In this document: in pieces, positions 1 through 11,087 of the stretch | Numbering within the stretch: position 1 is the stretch's first letter | Layout: each line of letters opens with the position of its first letter | DNA from: Bagarius yarrelli | Lineage: Eukaryota > Chordata > Actinopteri > Siluriformes > Sisoridae | Direction of reading: 5' to 3' | Length of the DNA: 64,000 bases | Assembly: GCA_005784505.1 (NCBI GenBank) | Contig: VCAZ01000014.1 | Coordinates: forward strand, 4,210,241-4,274,240 | Notes under the pieces: model-generated | Databases searched by the model: none | What the model was told of the DNA's origin: nothing | The model's input: only the letters and a program-made list of their open reading frames with translations | Made by a program: the position numbers and the translations under genes

Positions 1-525
1 ATGCTCAGGATTCAAAAGCTGCTAGCTTCAATAAACAGCATTAGCAATACAAACATGGCAGTAAATCTTATCATCGTAAAGCAGAGAGGAAAAAAAAGGA
101 AGGGGCATGACATGGGGTTCCCACTATCTCTGTAAAAAGAAATCCATTCCTAATCTTTCTCTTCCTTTCTGTGTGGCTGAAAACAAGACCCTTTTTATAT
201 GGAGCGATGTTGGCACGCTTTCAGATTCAGATGTCCTCTTTTTGAGAGTGAAGTGGCTTAGATGAGGCAATCCATGCTCATCTGTGCCGTTTGTTTCATC
301 GCTTTATTATGTGCATGTTTGTAAAATGTTTGTGAGCCACGGTGGAATAAAAGCGTCAGCCAAGCACTTGTGTTTTCCTTCCTCAGTAAAATATAGTGGC
401 TGTAATGAATTGGTCCCTCAGGACATTTGAATAGAGTTACTATGTTCATGTTAGGTTACATTCCCTACACTTTGAGACTGTATTCCAATGCAGAATTAAT
501 TATAACAAAGAGCAGCTAACAAACA
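1..525. other. No recognisable feature
   Basis: Ordinary AT-rich unique-looking DNA. Both strands have only short chance frames, and I see no repeat family or RNA gene. Confidence 0.5.
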
Positions 526-575
526 CTGATTAGCTATCTCGGGCTAACAGACAGAACTTAGCCATCTCATTGTAG

Positions 576-601
576 CACACACACACACACACACACACAC
601 C
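576..601. repeat. (CA)n microsatellite
   Basis: Uninterrupted CA dinucleotide run of about 13 units. It sits inside the degenerate minisatellite that begins nearby. Confidence 0.95.
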
Positions 602-1240
602 ATTTACCAGTTGTCTGCTACGACACACTCTTAGGCTATCTTACAGTGACACACACTTCTTAGCTGTATCATCCTTACACAGACTGTTTGCTTTTTTTCC
701 CAGTCTGACATTTTCACCCTGCTCATGCTAAACTGTGCTTCTTACTTAATCCTTGCTATCACAGAATTCTCTCTCATTTCAACACAAACACCTTATTAGC
801 AGAAACTCTTTTTTAATCCTTAAAACTTAACCATTAAAAATGTTTACATTTAAATTCTTTTTTTTTTTAAGCAAACTTTTTTTTTTTTAATCCTTATTTG
901 CTAATCCATACTTATTTCCAATTTGTTGCTTATAGGGAACTGCTTTTGTTTTTCTTGCTAAAGAAGTCGTAGATCAATTGTTACGGTGTTGGACTACTGA
1001 TTGAAAGATTCTGGGTTCAACTGCCAGCAAACCCAATCTGCCCCTTCTGAGTCCCTGAGGAAGGCCCTTATTAGAAGAAAGAAAAAATAAGAAAGATAAA
1101 GAAAAATCACTCTGGTAAACAGTATCTGCCAAATGCCGGAAATGTAAATTTCTTCTTTCTGTTCTTGCCAACACATACTATAAGCCCTTAACAAGCTCCA
1201 CTATGCACTTATTACTTCACCTATTGCACCACGCTCTCTT
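602..1240. repeat. Degenerate ~29-bp minisatellite, left part
   Basis: Imperfect units built around CTTGCTAACACAGACT-like motifs recur: TTACACAGACT near 675, CCTTGCTATCACAG near 751, and TTCTTGCCAACACA near 1163. The units are too diverged for exact boundaries. The SINE at 961-1150 interrupts them, and the clearer part of the array lies at 2690-3660. The period is judged by eye. Confidence 0.5.
961..1150 (+). mobile_element. tRNA-headed SINE with V-SINE-like tail (family A)
   Basis: The tRNA-like head shows a degenerate A box (TTACGGTGTTGG) and a B box (GGGTTCAACTGC). A conserved middle follows (CCCTGAGGAAGGCCC), then a tail ending TCTGCCAAATGC. This is the commonest repeat in the window. 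The shared tail resembles the conserved segment known from vertebrate V-SINEs. The middle of this copy is diverged. Confidence 0.8.
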
Positions 1241-1727
1241 AGACCGCATTTACACCGCATGTATCAAGTGACCCAATTATCGATTTTTTTTCTTAGATGG
1301 GATATGACAGCAAGAAAAAAGCACATGGATTCCGATATTTTTGGATCGGTTTTAGGCATCATATATATGTGAAATGAAATTAGATATGAATCAGATACGT
1401 GCATTAGCAACTGTCATGTAAGCGGAAAAAGATTTTTCACCTGTCAACGTGGGGTAAGTTTCATTGAATAAGCAATGTTGGTGCATGATGTCAACTCAAG
1501 TCGACACCAACAGCAATATACAGTATTTACAACTTGTGTATTTTGCAACTGTTTATTTTAATATTTATTTTTTGTTCATTTAAAATTTGTTTAAAAAATT
1601 GACACATTTTTTTCATTGTTTTGCTGACCTTTACTGTAAATATGATGCAGAAGCATCGCCGTTTTTACTTTCTTTTCTGGTCAGTATGTCTACCTTTGGT
1701 TGTTTTGTCCTAGTGTAAATGCAGATA
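1241..1727. mobile_element. Non-autonomous DNA element (MITE-like)
   Basis: The ends carry short inverted copies of GCATTTACAC: CCGCATTTACACC near 1244, and its inverse GTGTAAATGC near 1714. The interior has no coding frame and is rich in short A/T runs. The inner text, such as GTGACCCAATTATCGATT, resembles a MITE common in teleosts. I could not fix a target-site duplication, so superfamily is open. Confidence 0.5.
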
Positions 1728-1740
1728 TTATACACAGGTC

Positions 1741-1912
1741 AAGTGATGGCTCATGGTTAAGGTGTTGGGCTACCAACCTGAAGATTGTGGGTTTGATTCC
1801 CTGCTCCACCAAGCCACCACTGTTGGGCCCCTGAGCAAGACCCTAATTGCTCAGTTGTATAAAAAAGATAAATGTAAGTTGCTCTGAATAAGGGTGTCTG
1901 CCAAATGTAAAT
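1741..1912 (+). mobile_element. Family A SINE
   Basis: Nearly complete copy. The head has A box TGGTTAAGGTGTTGG and B box GGGTTTGATTCC, followed by CACTGTTGGGCCCCTGAGCA. The tail has TAAATGTAAGTTGCTCTG and GTGTCTGCCAAATG. It abuts the MITE on its left. Confidence 0.88.
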
Positions 1913-2057
1913 CTCAGTTTTTATAAAAGATTTAAGCAGGTTGTCAAAAAATGGATATAATCACAAAATTGGAAGATCAGCAGCCTTAGATCCACAAACA
2001 CTTTTTGACTGGTTCTACTGTCACTCAAGAAAAAGTATATTCAATTCATTGTGTAAG

Positions 2058-2286
2058 GTACGTGTACAGAGCCAATGAAATGCATTTTTCACATATCCCA
2101 TCTTAGTAGTTGGGGTCAGAGCACAGGGTCAGCTATGATACAGCGCCCCTGGAGCAGGAAGGGTTAAGGGTCTTGCTCAAGGACCCAACAGTGGTTGACT
2201 TGCTGGAGGTGGGGCTTGAACCCAGGTATTTCTGGTCTTCAGATTACCAGCTCAGCACCTTAACCATTTGAGCCACCACTGCCCTC
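2058..2286 (-). mobile_element. tRNA-headed SINE with a different 3' body (family B)
   Basis: Reads from right to left. The tRNA-like head ends near 2286 (antisense TTAACCATTTGAGCCACC), the B box is antisense near GGCTTGAACCC, and the middle is GGTCTTGCTCAAGGACCC. The 3' body is antisense CATCTTAGTAGTTGGGGTCA. The head and middle resemble family A, while the tail is unrelated to it. Confidence 0.85.
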
Positions 2287-2311
2287 CTAAAAAGGTGCAT
2301 ATGCTGTAAGA

Positions 2312-2455
2312 CAGGAATCACCAAACTCTGTCCTGGAGCGGTGTACTGCAGAGTTTTGCTATGTATAATTGAAACTACCAGCAGGTGTGTTGAGGCACGT
2401 TGGAGCTAAACTCTTCAGAACCCCGGCCCATCGGGACCAAATGTGGTGACCCTTG
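2312..2455. mobile_element. Small hAT-like MITE with 8-bp target-site duplication
   Basis: A 144-bp palindromic element with no coding capacity. The flanking octamers CTGTAAGA (2304-2311) and CTTTAAGA (2456-2463) match at 7 of 8 bases. The ends begin with CAGGAATCACC and finish with GGTGACCCTTG. The inner GTCCTGGAGC and GCAGAGTTTT motifs are shared with the clearer copy at 34593-34779. An 8-bp duplication is the hAT hallmark. Confidence 0.75.
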
Positions 2456-2689
2456 CTTTAAGACATTTCTCCCTTTTGGCACCATGGCAGTGAAATGATC
2501 TTTCTATCATCAGAGTCACTGACTGTCTTTAGAAGACACCTAAAAATCTACCATTTAGTTAAATACCTAAACTTAATATTAAATTAAAATAAAAAAATGA
2601 TTTTTGTTATTATTGGGTGTGTTACACTGTGTGATCTAACAATGATTTATTTATTGATAGAGACATAAAGTACATCGATCTTTTTTCCA

Positions 2690-3660
2690 AGAAACATAGC
2701 ACAGATTCATTTTTTTTTCTATTTCCTAACGGCACAATCTCTTGCTAACCCATATTTCTTAATCATTTCTTTTTTAAAACAGTCCTTATCTATCCCAATT
2801 TCTTGCAAGCACAGATTCCTTGCACTTTTCAATGCAGTCTCTTTTGTCATTGTCATGACTCCTCTCTCATTCCTTGTCAGCAGATTTTCTATCCATTTCT
2901 TGCTAACACAGACATCTTACACTTTTTATTGCTAGCACTGACTCTTCCTTACTTCTTGTTAGCAATATTTCTATTTATTCCTTTCTAACACTAACCCCTT
3001 CCTCATCACCTCTGTGAAGCCAGACTCCTTTCCTATTTCTTACTCCTATGGACTCTTGTTACATTTCTTGCTAACATGGGCCACTTACCTATTTCTTGCT
3101 ATCAAAAACACGTTTCATTCTCATTTCATTAACACAGACTTCCTTGTTATTTCTTGCTCTTACATATGTTTTACCGATTTTATACTAGAATAAAATCCTG
3201 TCTCATTTCAACAGACTTCTTATACATTTGAATCCAGACTGCGCTTGCTATTTCTTGCTAACATAGACTCGTTTCTTTTTATATGAATTACTTGCTGGCA
3301 CAGACGTTTTCATTTTGGCTAGCATAGACTCATGTTTTTTTTTTTTGGTTTTTTTTAGTTAGCCCAGACTCTTCCATCGTTTCCTGCTAACCTATATTTT
3401 CACCTATTGTTTTTGCATAAAATTGTATTTTTTCAATTTTGCTAGCATGAACTTTAAAGTTCAACTTTAAAGTATTTTGCCATGACATTTTTCTTAATTA
3501 TTTCTTGTACATGACTTGGCATGAACTTATTTCCTATTTGTCACTAACACAGATCCATTACCCATGACTTCCTAGCATAAGCTGCTTATTTATTCACTGC
3601 TAGGACAATTCCTATTTTATGCTAGCAAAAAGAAATTGCTTTTATTTTCTATTTTATTTC
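2690..3660. repeat. Degenerate ~29-bp minisatellite, main part
   Basis: Units such as ATTTCTTGCTAACACAGAC recur about every 27-31 bp, for example at 2895, 3062, 3091 and 3149. Homopolymer growth and substitutions have eroded many of them. There is no coding frame of note. The array looks old, and its left part lies at 602-1240, separated by inserted elements. Confidence 0.75.
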
Positions 3661-3821
3661 TTTCCGACATAGCTTATGTAAATGCTGCTACATTACAACA
3701 GAAACCACTATAAAGCTAGTAGAATATAATGCAAATTTATTCAATGATTTTGGTGTCATTTCACCCTTAAAATTTAGATCTTGTAGTATTTCTTAACATG
3801 CAGTCTTAAAAAAAGTGAAGT

Positions 3822-3856
3822 AATAAAAAAAAAATAAAATAAATAAATAAATAAAA
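3822..3856. repeat. (AAAT)n-type A-rich microsatellite
   Basis: A poly-A run followed by AAAT/AATA tetranucleotide units. Confidence 0.85.
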
Positions 3857-3859
3857 GAC

Positions 3860-5130
3860 AAGGTGTTATTTAGCATTGGGCTGCTAAATAAAACCCTGTG
3901 CCTTTGCAGTTATCAAGTCATTTTTACTTTTCCTACATTGTACAATAAGATCTGGTTAAAATTCTATAATAGACTCCGATATTGTCATTATATGATAAAA
4001 ATCCTCAAAGAATAGTCTTTTGGTATGACAGAATGACTATGTTCTGTTTAAGCTGTAGGTCAGCATTATCCAGGCTAATAGAAGAAAATGTTCTTGCATT
4101 AAAGGAACAGTTCTTTAAAGTGAACTTGAGGCAGGCCAATTTTTCTTCCATGTCAGTATTTGAATTGTGCTTCCGTCTTGCCAATAGGGCTGCATTAAAC
4201 GATGACTTTATTATAATCCTTATTTTAATTTAAAGACTATTAAGACTGATACTTGTAACAGGAAATAGACTCAGAACACACAAACAGACCAGTTTATTTC
4301 ACATGAATGACAACAGAAGTCAAAGGCTGGGTTTTACTGAACTTAGAGTCTTTAGAACAGATAAAGAACTTAGAGAATACAGGATTGCCCACAATGCGAC
4401 GAGCTCAGGAGTCTTTGGTAGTACCTGGAACACTGGGGGACCCTAAGAGTCTGGAACTCTCTTAGAAGTAAGCAGTTTGGACATCTGTGGAAATTTTAGA
4501 AGCTTGAGAACGAGGAGACGTGGGAGTGAGTCCTTCTTCTAATGGTCTAGACCAGACCACCAACTACAGTCAGAGAGCTGCGTTTGTGATTAGAGAAAGG
4601 TAAATCAGCTGCGCGTAATTTAAATTTAGTGATTGTGACAGGAAAGGGTGTGTCCGTGACGATACTGACATAATTTCGCATATTTAATACTGTTGAGATC
4701 GAAATAGCGACACTGAACTTTACTCGCATGACGATTGCCGGTCATATTATGTTTTTTGTTATTTTTTTAATCCCTAGAGCAAGAAAAAAAAGAACTTAGC
4801 CTTTACACGACAGCATATTTTGTTTGCAGTTTTGTATAAAGTATTTTGCACTACAGTGCCACACTGGTCATACCGTGGTATTGCAGTGCCTTACATTAAG
4901 GCAAATAAGATAACTACTATTCAACAACAAAAATAGTTGCGGATAATCGATTGTCAGCTAATTGTTTAAGCCCTACTTGTCACTTGTATCAGTTTTGTGT
5001 AATGTACATATTTCTGTAACCAAGCACTGTATTCGTCTTGCTTTTAGACAGGTCTCACACTGAGGTTTTGAGCCCAAACAATTTAATTGCAAGAACTTAG
5101 TGGAGTAATAGTTTAAATGGCTGTATTATA
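3860..5130. other. Unassigned region without a recognisable gene
   Basis: Frames of 83 codons (3982-4233, +) and 60 codons (4547-4729, -) occur, but neither resembles a family I know and codon use is unremarkable. The stretch 4380-4740 has more balanced base composition than its surroundings and contains CpG-bearing words. It could be an old element or conserved non-coding DNA. Confidence 0.4.
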
Positions 5131-5790
5131 TTTTCAGTGGCATTGCTACCGCGATCTGGGGCTTTTCAATGTTCTCTTTCTTTGCATATAAATACAAATA
5201 CAGTTCATGACCGTCAGATTAACCCGTATAACACAAATTATGCAAACTGTATAAGATTAAGTTTATTTGTTTATGCACATTAGCAAACAAAACTGTGAAC
5301 ATGCCAAAATTAGCCAAAAAGGCTACTTTTTTCAGTAGATTTCTTGACAAAAAGGGAATACATGATGCACAATTAAGTCTAAAAATTTGAATTATGATAA
5401 GAAAAAAAAAAATTAAACAACTTAGTAAAATATTATTTTTTTATAAATTAAAAAAAAAAAAAAGGAAAGATGGAGATAAGACAGATTAACTAATTAATTA
5501 AATAATCAGGCGCGATGAATACAAATCACGATATAGGAATGCAAAACTACTGATACTTGAAAAAGCTATCGTATCCAGACTTCTAATTTGTTGATATGAT
5601 GGAGTTCCATTCCATTGCAGCTTTAACTGAGAATACAGATTGGATAAATTCACATCTTCTAAATGGAATAATCTAATTTATTTTTTATATATTATATTAT
5701 AAGAATGGTATGAATGTATTCCATACTTTAGCACCACCGTGTTGTTCCAGATTCAGGCAGCATTTTCCTAATAATTAGGTACATGTAAGG
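5131..5790. repeat. Direct tandem duplication, copy 1
   Basis: Shares long stretches in the same order with the next 612 bp. Shared landmarks are GCTACCGCGATCT (5145), ATAAATACAAATACAGTTCA (5189), TTGTTTATGCACATTA, CATCTTCTAAATGG, and GTATTCCATACTT followed by a TGTTGTTCCAG motif. The landmark offset falls from 662 bp at the left to 621 bp at the right, so copy 2 carries net deletions. No coding frame. Confidence 0.9.
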
Positions 5791-6402
5791 TATTTTTAGT
5801 AGCAGTGCTACCGCGATCTAGGGCTTTTTAATGTCCTCTTTCTTTGCACATAAATACAAATACAGTTCACGACCGTCAGATTAACTGTATAACACAAATT
5901 ATACATATTACATATACATATACATATATATTCTTTGTTTATGCACATTATCAAACAAAACTATAGACATTCCAAAATTAGCCATTTTCAGTAGGAAAGC
6001 AGAATATTAAAAAGTCATATAACATCTGCAAACAGTAAATACATGATTGCACAATTAAATCTAAAATTTTGAATTATGTTTTTTTTAAAACTTGATAAAA
6101 TATAAAAAAAGAAAGGAAAGAAAAGGAAAGATGGTGACAAGAAAGATTAATTGATAAACGAATTAGGAGCAATTAATACAAGTCAAGCCATCGTATCCAC
6201 ACTTCTAATTGTTGATAGGATGGAGTTCCATTCCATTGCAGCTTGAAATGAGAATACAGATTCACATCTTCTAAATGGAATAATCTAAACATATTATGAT
6301 ATATTATATAATAGGAGTAGTATAAATGTATTCCATACTTCAGCATCATCATGTTGTTCCAGTTTCAGGCAGTATTTTTCTAATAAGCATGCAACATGTA
6401 TA
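5791..6402. repeat. Direct tandem duplication, copy 2
   Basis: The second, slightly shorter copy of the preceding segment, with the same landmark order. Differences include a local ACATAT expansion (~5900-5930) and a lost stretch around the poly-A/T part. Divergence is visible in every line, so the duplication is not recent. Whether the unit is a fragment of a dispersed repeat cannot be told from one window. Confidence 0.9.
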
Positions 6403-7059
6403 TGATTAATTACAGGGCATCACTGGACCATTTAAAGGGCTAATATATTTCACACTATAAAATCAATAGATGTACCAAAACATTAAACGTTGAATTGTAT
6501 TTTCAATATTACATTTACAGTTTTCGTGATCTAATTTTATGGATGCCAACATGCATTAGCAGGCTGCGATGAGCTGAGATGAGATGAGTGCAGTACCAAA
6601 TCTGGGGGAAAAAATCAGTGAACTGGAAGAGAAACATTTATTGTTTCACAGAACATGTTCAGAATAATATTCGCAGACACGTCAATTTAAATATAATAGG
6701 TGTGTACAAAAAGGAATAAATTAGATATACTTTGGTCGCTTGAACTATTTATAGCAAAAACTAAGCAAGCAGTTTAGAAATGTGTGAATTGGGTCAAAGA
6801 GCACAACTCGATCCAACAGAAAAAGCATTCGATCATATAAATAAGCATCTAACGAGCAGAGGACGGACTAGCGTGTATCAGGGTCTCATGCTTGTTAAAA
6901 TATTTTACTCTAATTACACACCAGAGTAATAGGATATCTATGTGTGTGTGGCTTATCCATCAATTATAAATGGAGTAATGACTGACTGATGACCACAAGG
7001 TCAAAGTTCATTAATCTGTGTGTATATATTTATACAGCATCTTAACGTCAAAATCAAAA
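6403..7059. other. No recognisable feature
   Basis: AT-rich, unique-looking sequence with no credible coding frame or repeat family on either strand. Confidence 0.45.
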
Positions 7060-7350
7060 CTGGTCTCAGATCAGCTGTAGGCCGATTGGTGTAATCCGCT
7101 ATGATTAGAGGGGAAAGGGGGCAGCACAGTTGGTCCAAATGGATTAGTGACATGTGGAGGATTTATTAAAGACTCAGTTTTAACCTCATTATGAGGTTAA
7201 TGCTTGATTATGTTTTGGTAAGAAAAGGGAAGTCTGAACAAACGGGCTCCCAATTTGGCCACTCACGATATAAAGAGCCAAGAGTGCGGCTCAACACGGA
7301 TTAATTACGGAATATTAATTAATGCGTCATTATAGTTTGGCATTTTTGTT
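7060..7350. promoter_or_regulatory. Candidate conserved non-coding element
   Basis: Little low-complexity sequence and no repeat signature or reading frame. It carries many AT-core homeodomain-like sites (GGATTAATTACGG and ATTAATTAATGCGTCATTA near 7300-7331) among GC-balanced words such as CAGATCAGCTGTAGGCCG. This texture is typical of vertebrate developmental enhancers. The call is inference only, because conservation cannot be seen from one sequence. Confidence 0.3.
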
Positions 7351-7477
7351 GGAGATACAGAGAAAGAATAGAGATGAGATGATGTTTTTAAAAGGAGAAA
7401 TTAATAAAACTCTGGGCTTTTAAATTTAATTAGGCATTAAAAGCAGGGATGAGGAATGGGTTTATAAAGCATTTGTT

Positions 7478-7890
7478 GTATAGACAAAATTATTGGAATG
7501 TCTAATTATTACATCCATGTGTTTTGGAACATTCTATTCAAGATATCAGCTCACTCTTTTTTCTATAAAAACCTCCACACATCTGGAATTGTTTTCCACT
7601 AGAGTTCTTCCAGTCAGAATAATGTCAGATGAGGAGGTCTGCGGTGCAGTCTGGGTTCCAGTTTATCAGTGGGGTTGAGTCAGAGTTAGGGATGTGTAGG
7701 ACACTCAAGTGCTTCCACTCCAATCAAAACACATTAGGTCTTCATGGAGTCCTGGGTCTTCGTGCACTGGGGGAAATTAAAAGATTAATGGAATGGTACA
7801 ACATGCTAAGACACATTTATGGACATACTGGTAAAGTGTCCACAAACTGTTAGTCATAAAATGTAGATATGTTATTGGTATAGATATGTT
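7478..7890 (+). mobile_element. Non-autonomous Tc1-like element (family E), near full length
   Basis: The left end AGACAAAATTATTGG and the right end GTGTCCACAAACTGTTAGTC are diverged forms of a teleost Tc1-type terminal sequence (ATATGGCCAAAAGTATTGGG and its inverse). Inner landmarks AACCTCCACACATCTGG, TTTTCCACTAGAG and GGACACTCAAGTGCTTCCAC recur in the copies at 10988 and 54425. No transposase frame. Confidence 0.65.
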
Positions 7891-8334
7891 ATGTTTATGT
7901 AGAATTGATTCTGTGTAATTACGTGTCATGGACACACCATACTTTTGCCGCTTATAATAACCCAAATATTAACCATGCACACCTGACACCGCATTCCCAG
8001 ATCTCACACACTTTGTCTGGTCTACCATGTGGAAAAGGAGTCACGCCTGCAATCACTCATGTGAAAAACACGAAGATTCCAAGTTCTCCTGTGTTTTTCA
8101 TCCATCATTCTAAGGTCATCTGTTCTCCTTCCTCAAGCCTTTTTCAGCTAACATTATCTTTGTTCTATTAAAGACTTCAATCCTGATAATATCCTCCTTT
8201 GTGTGTCGTTGATAACATTTTTATGAATGTTATATGACATAGTACATGTTGTCTTCCAGTCTGATGTCATCAAAATAACTATATATAACAATTCTGCAAA
8301 AAAAAAAAAACCATCAGCGTTTGGGGCAAAATAT

Positions 8335-8463
8335 ACCTCAACTAAACCCTGTGATGGACTGGCGACCTGTCCCAAGTGTAACCCCTGCCTTTCACTCAAT
8401 AACAGCTGGGATAGTCTTCAGGAGATCCCAGTGACCCTGATTAGGAATAAGCAGGTATAGATA
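8335..8463 (+). mobile_element. Mermaid/DANA-type SINE, 3' end
   Basis: Only the 3' half is present: CCTGTGATGGACTGGCGACC, then AGCTGGGATAGTCTTCAG, GTGACCCTGATTAGGAATAA and GCAGGTATAGATAATGAATG. These are the standard landmarks of the Mermaid/DANA SINEs of otophysan fish. Its tail runs directly into a tetranucleotide microsatellite. Confidence 0.85.
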
Positions 8464-8512
8464 ATGAATGAATGAATGAATGGATGGATGGATGGATGGA
8501 TGGATGGATGGA
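8464..8512. repeat. (AATG)n(GATG)n microsatellite
   Basis: About 12 tetranucleotide units changing from AATG to GATG. It continues from the SINE tail, the usual seeding place for this repeat. Confidence 0.95.
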
Positions 8513-9112
8513 CTTACTTTATTTTTAATTCTTAATGTTTACAGCATTTTCTGTAGAAATTTACAATAAAATTTGATTAATCAATATTTTTTTCTCCCGA
8601 AGCATTTATTTTTACTTCCCCACAGAAAGTTTATATATTAGTCTTCCCTGCATCTTAATTAAATTATAAGCACTTCTTCTGCACTTCCATATGCCTGATT
8701 TCTTCAGCGTATTTAGTGACATCAGAATATAAAGATTTACAAGAAAGCACTTAAAGCTTACACAAAAAACAGGAGGAGGGGAAGAAAAATCAATGCTCCA
8801 GTGCAACACATGGCCAAGACTAAAGCAAAACCACTCAGAAAAGTCGTTTTCTTCTTCTTGTGCCATCAGGCAGACGCTGATCTCTCTAAATCCCAGAGCA
8901 TCTCATGTTCCGTCTGAATTATGGGGATTAAGACCTGTTGAAAGATATATATTTATATATTTATATCGGAACAGATTGGACCAGGCTGTGCTACCAAATC
9001 CTCTCGTCTGGGCTCAGAGAGGAAGAGAAATTACACCAATTTAAGGTAGAGAACTGCAATATACCACCAACCCCCCCGTTTATCTGCTCGCTTACTCACA
9101 CTCTCTCTCTTA

Positions 9113-9136
9113 CACACATACACACACACACACACA
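9113..9136. repeat. (CA)n microsatellite
   Basis: Short CA run with one interruption. Confidence 0.9.
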
Positions 9137-9271
9137 AGCTGATGCGTTTTAATTCGGGCTTGCACTGGCCTCCATCAGCTCCTGTCCATTAGGGTGGGCT
9201 TTTTTTAAATCATGGCCTGAAAACCTCTCCACTTTGCCTCCATCAAGGCGTAAAAAGCCGCAGCTGCTTGT

Positions 9272-9312
9272 CCACACACACACACACACAGCCTCACACA
9301 CATACATACACA
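9272..9312. repeat. Interrupted (CA)n microsatellite
   Basis: CA runs broken by GCCT and by CATACATA. Confidence 0.88.
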
Positions 9313-9422
9313 CATTTAGCTCTATGGTCCAAAACTACACATCTCTTTTTTTTTTCATTCAAGTGAACTATTTAGCCTTAAACACACACAGAAACTCACA
9401 GACATTACAAGATAGTTTTTAT

Positions 9423-9560
9423 GCAAGCAGTGGTAGCTTATTGGAGAAATTGGACCACCACACTGCCTTTGTTGGGCCCTTGAGCAGGAAAATAAAATGA
9501 AATCTAAGTCACTCGGAATAACGGTGTCAGCTAAACGCCCATAAATGTAAAAATGTAACT
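9423..9560 (+). mobile_element. Family A SINE, internally deleted
   Basis: Head words GCAGTGGTAGCTTATTGG, then a jump to CCACCACACTGCC, TTGTTGGGCCCTTGAGCA and the tail AAGTCACTCGGAATAACGG. The segment holding the B box is missing, so this copy could not be transcribed from its own promoter. Confidence 0.75.
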
Positions 9561-9599
9561 GAAACACAAATACAAAAGTGACAAAACTGATTAGGCTAA

Positions 9600-10980
9600 T
9601 TTATCATTATAAATATTATTGTTATTAATTTATTCTTATTGATTTATTTTCCATGAATTCTTTTATAGTATTAAAACTGCAATTAAAGAAGCCAATTTCC
9701 ATAGAAAAGGGTTATGGATCATCTAAAGTTCCTTCTGCTTGTACTTTTTCTTATTCTTTCCATTATTTGTATTAAATTAAAGCGCAGTTAGGCTGGACAG
9801 CAGTGCAGAGGTTGTCTGCCTACATCCGTCTCAGCTCCAGAAAGCAGCATCTGGAGATCACATGATCCGATGTCTCACAGTCACACACGCACACACACCT
9901 AAGAAATCAAGACACAGGTATGCTAAGTAAAATTTTTTCCAAGCGGAAGCATCTCTCTGAGACCCATATGTTCTTTCTTTGTGAATAAAATTATCCTTTA
10001 GCGCTTTCATCTTAGGTTTACTTAAAACCCAGAGGAGAAAGTATGTTCAGGATCAAGAAACAAAATGGCACCATTTTCCATGTCACTTGGCTGAGTTTTC
10101 TCAAGTACGCTCGCTCGTTCTCATGAGGCACTTGGGTGGCCAGACAGTAGTGATCTTAGTCAGTCTTGGCAAAGACTATACCATCTGTATGCAAATGCAT
10201 CCCATTACGGAGAAGAAATAAATAAACTAATCCTCCTACACCATGTGTGATAAACATCTGCTTTTTCCTGTGGACCGATCTGCTCAGATTCTTAATTCCG
10301 AATAAAATACAAGGCACATGAGAACAGGTGATTATTGTCGTCATCTCTGCAGTTAAAACATCGGTCTGAACTGGCAAACATGGATCATCTGGAGAAAGGA
10401 AGGTTGGAAAACAAGCAAATTGAATAACATGAGAAGACCTTTATTTGATGTACACTAAATCAGAATCAGTAGCAAGTTTCCTTTCAACTAGCTGGTGTCA
10501 CGGCGTGAACAGCGTTTCTGTTTGCTTCCTGAAGAAGAGTACAAAAAACTCCAACAGATATTTCTGCTCTTATTTTCCAAACTGAATAAGGTTCAGTGCT
10601 GTGTGGTGAGGTTGGTGGCTAGTGAGGCTAGTTATGTTTCATATATCAGCATCCTTTACACAAGTATCGATAAGACATATATTTGGCCAAGGAAGACATT
10701 TAATTTTTAGCGGCTTAGAAAGAAAGTACGCATCTGAATTCTTTGGCTGTGGACGAAACTGAGTATGCAAAGAGAGTAGTAGAGTATGAATCGTTAGCAC
10801 ACGAGTTACAGTACGTGAAAAGTTCCCGTTTTCAATGCCATGAGGCCACATGAGAAATGTGGCCTCCCTTTGTTATCAAACCCCTAACTCTGAAGATATA
10901 AGGCAAACATACTACACACAGTAAAAATTCTACCCCTGAATGAATAGCACCTTTAAGCAAAAATAGCTGTGATAAACCAA
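9600..10980. other. No gene; mostly unique-looking sequence
   Basis: AT-rich at first. The parts at 9780-9900 and 10080-10500 are more balanced in composition and could be weakly conserved. The 71-codon frame at 10495-10710 does not resemble a known family. Confidence 0.4.
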
Positions 10981-10987
10981 ACATGCA

Positions 10988-11087
10988 CTATATACACAAA
11001 AGTATTGCAAGACCTGTTTTTTTAGAACATCCATTTCCAGATTTAGTCTCACACTTCACATTCTGAAATAGGTTTTCTGCTAGATTT
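10988..11087 (+). mobile_element. Family E Tc1-like element, left fragment
   Basis: Starts CTATATACACAAAAGTATTG, continues CATTTCCAGATTTAGTC and ends GTTTTCTGCTAGATTTC, matching the left part of the copy at 7478. It stops abruptly where the truncated Tc1 transposase copy begins. Confidence 0.65.
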
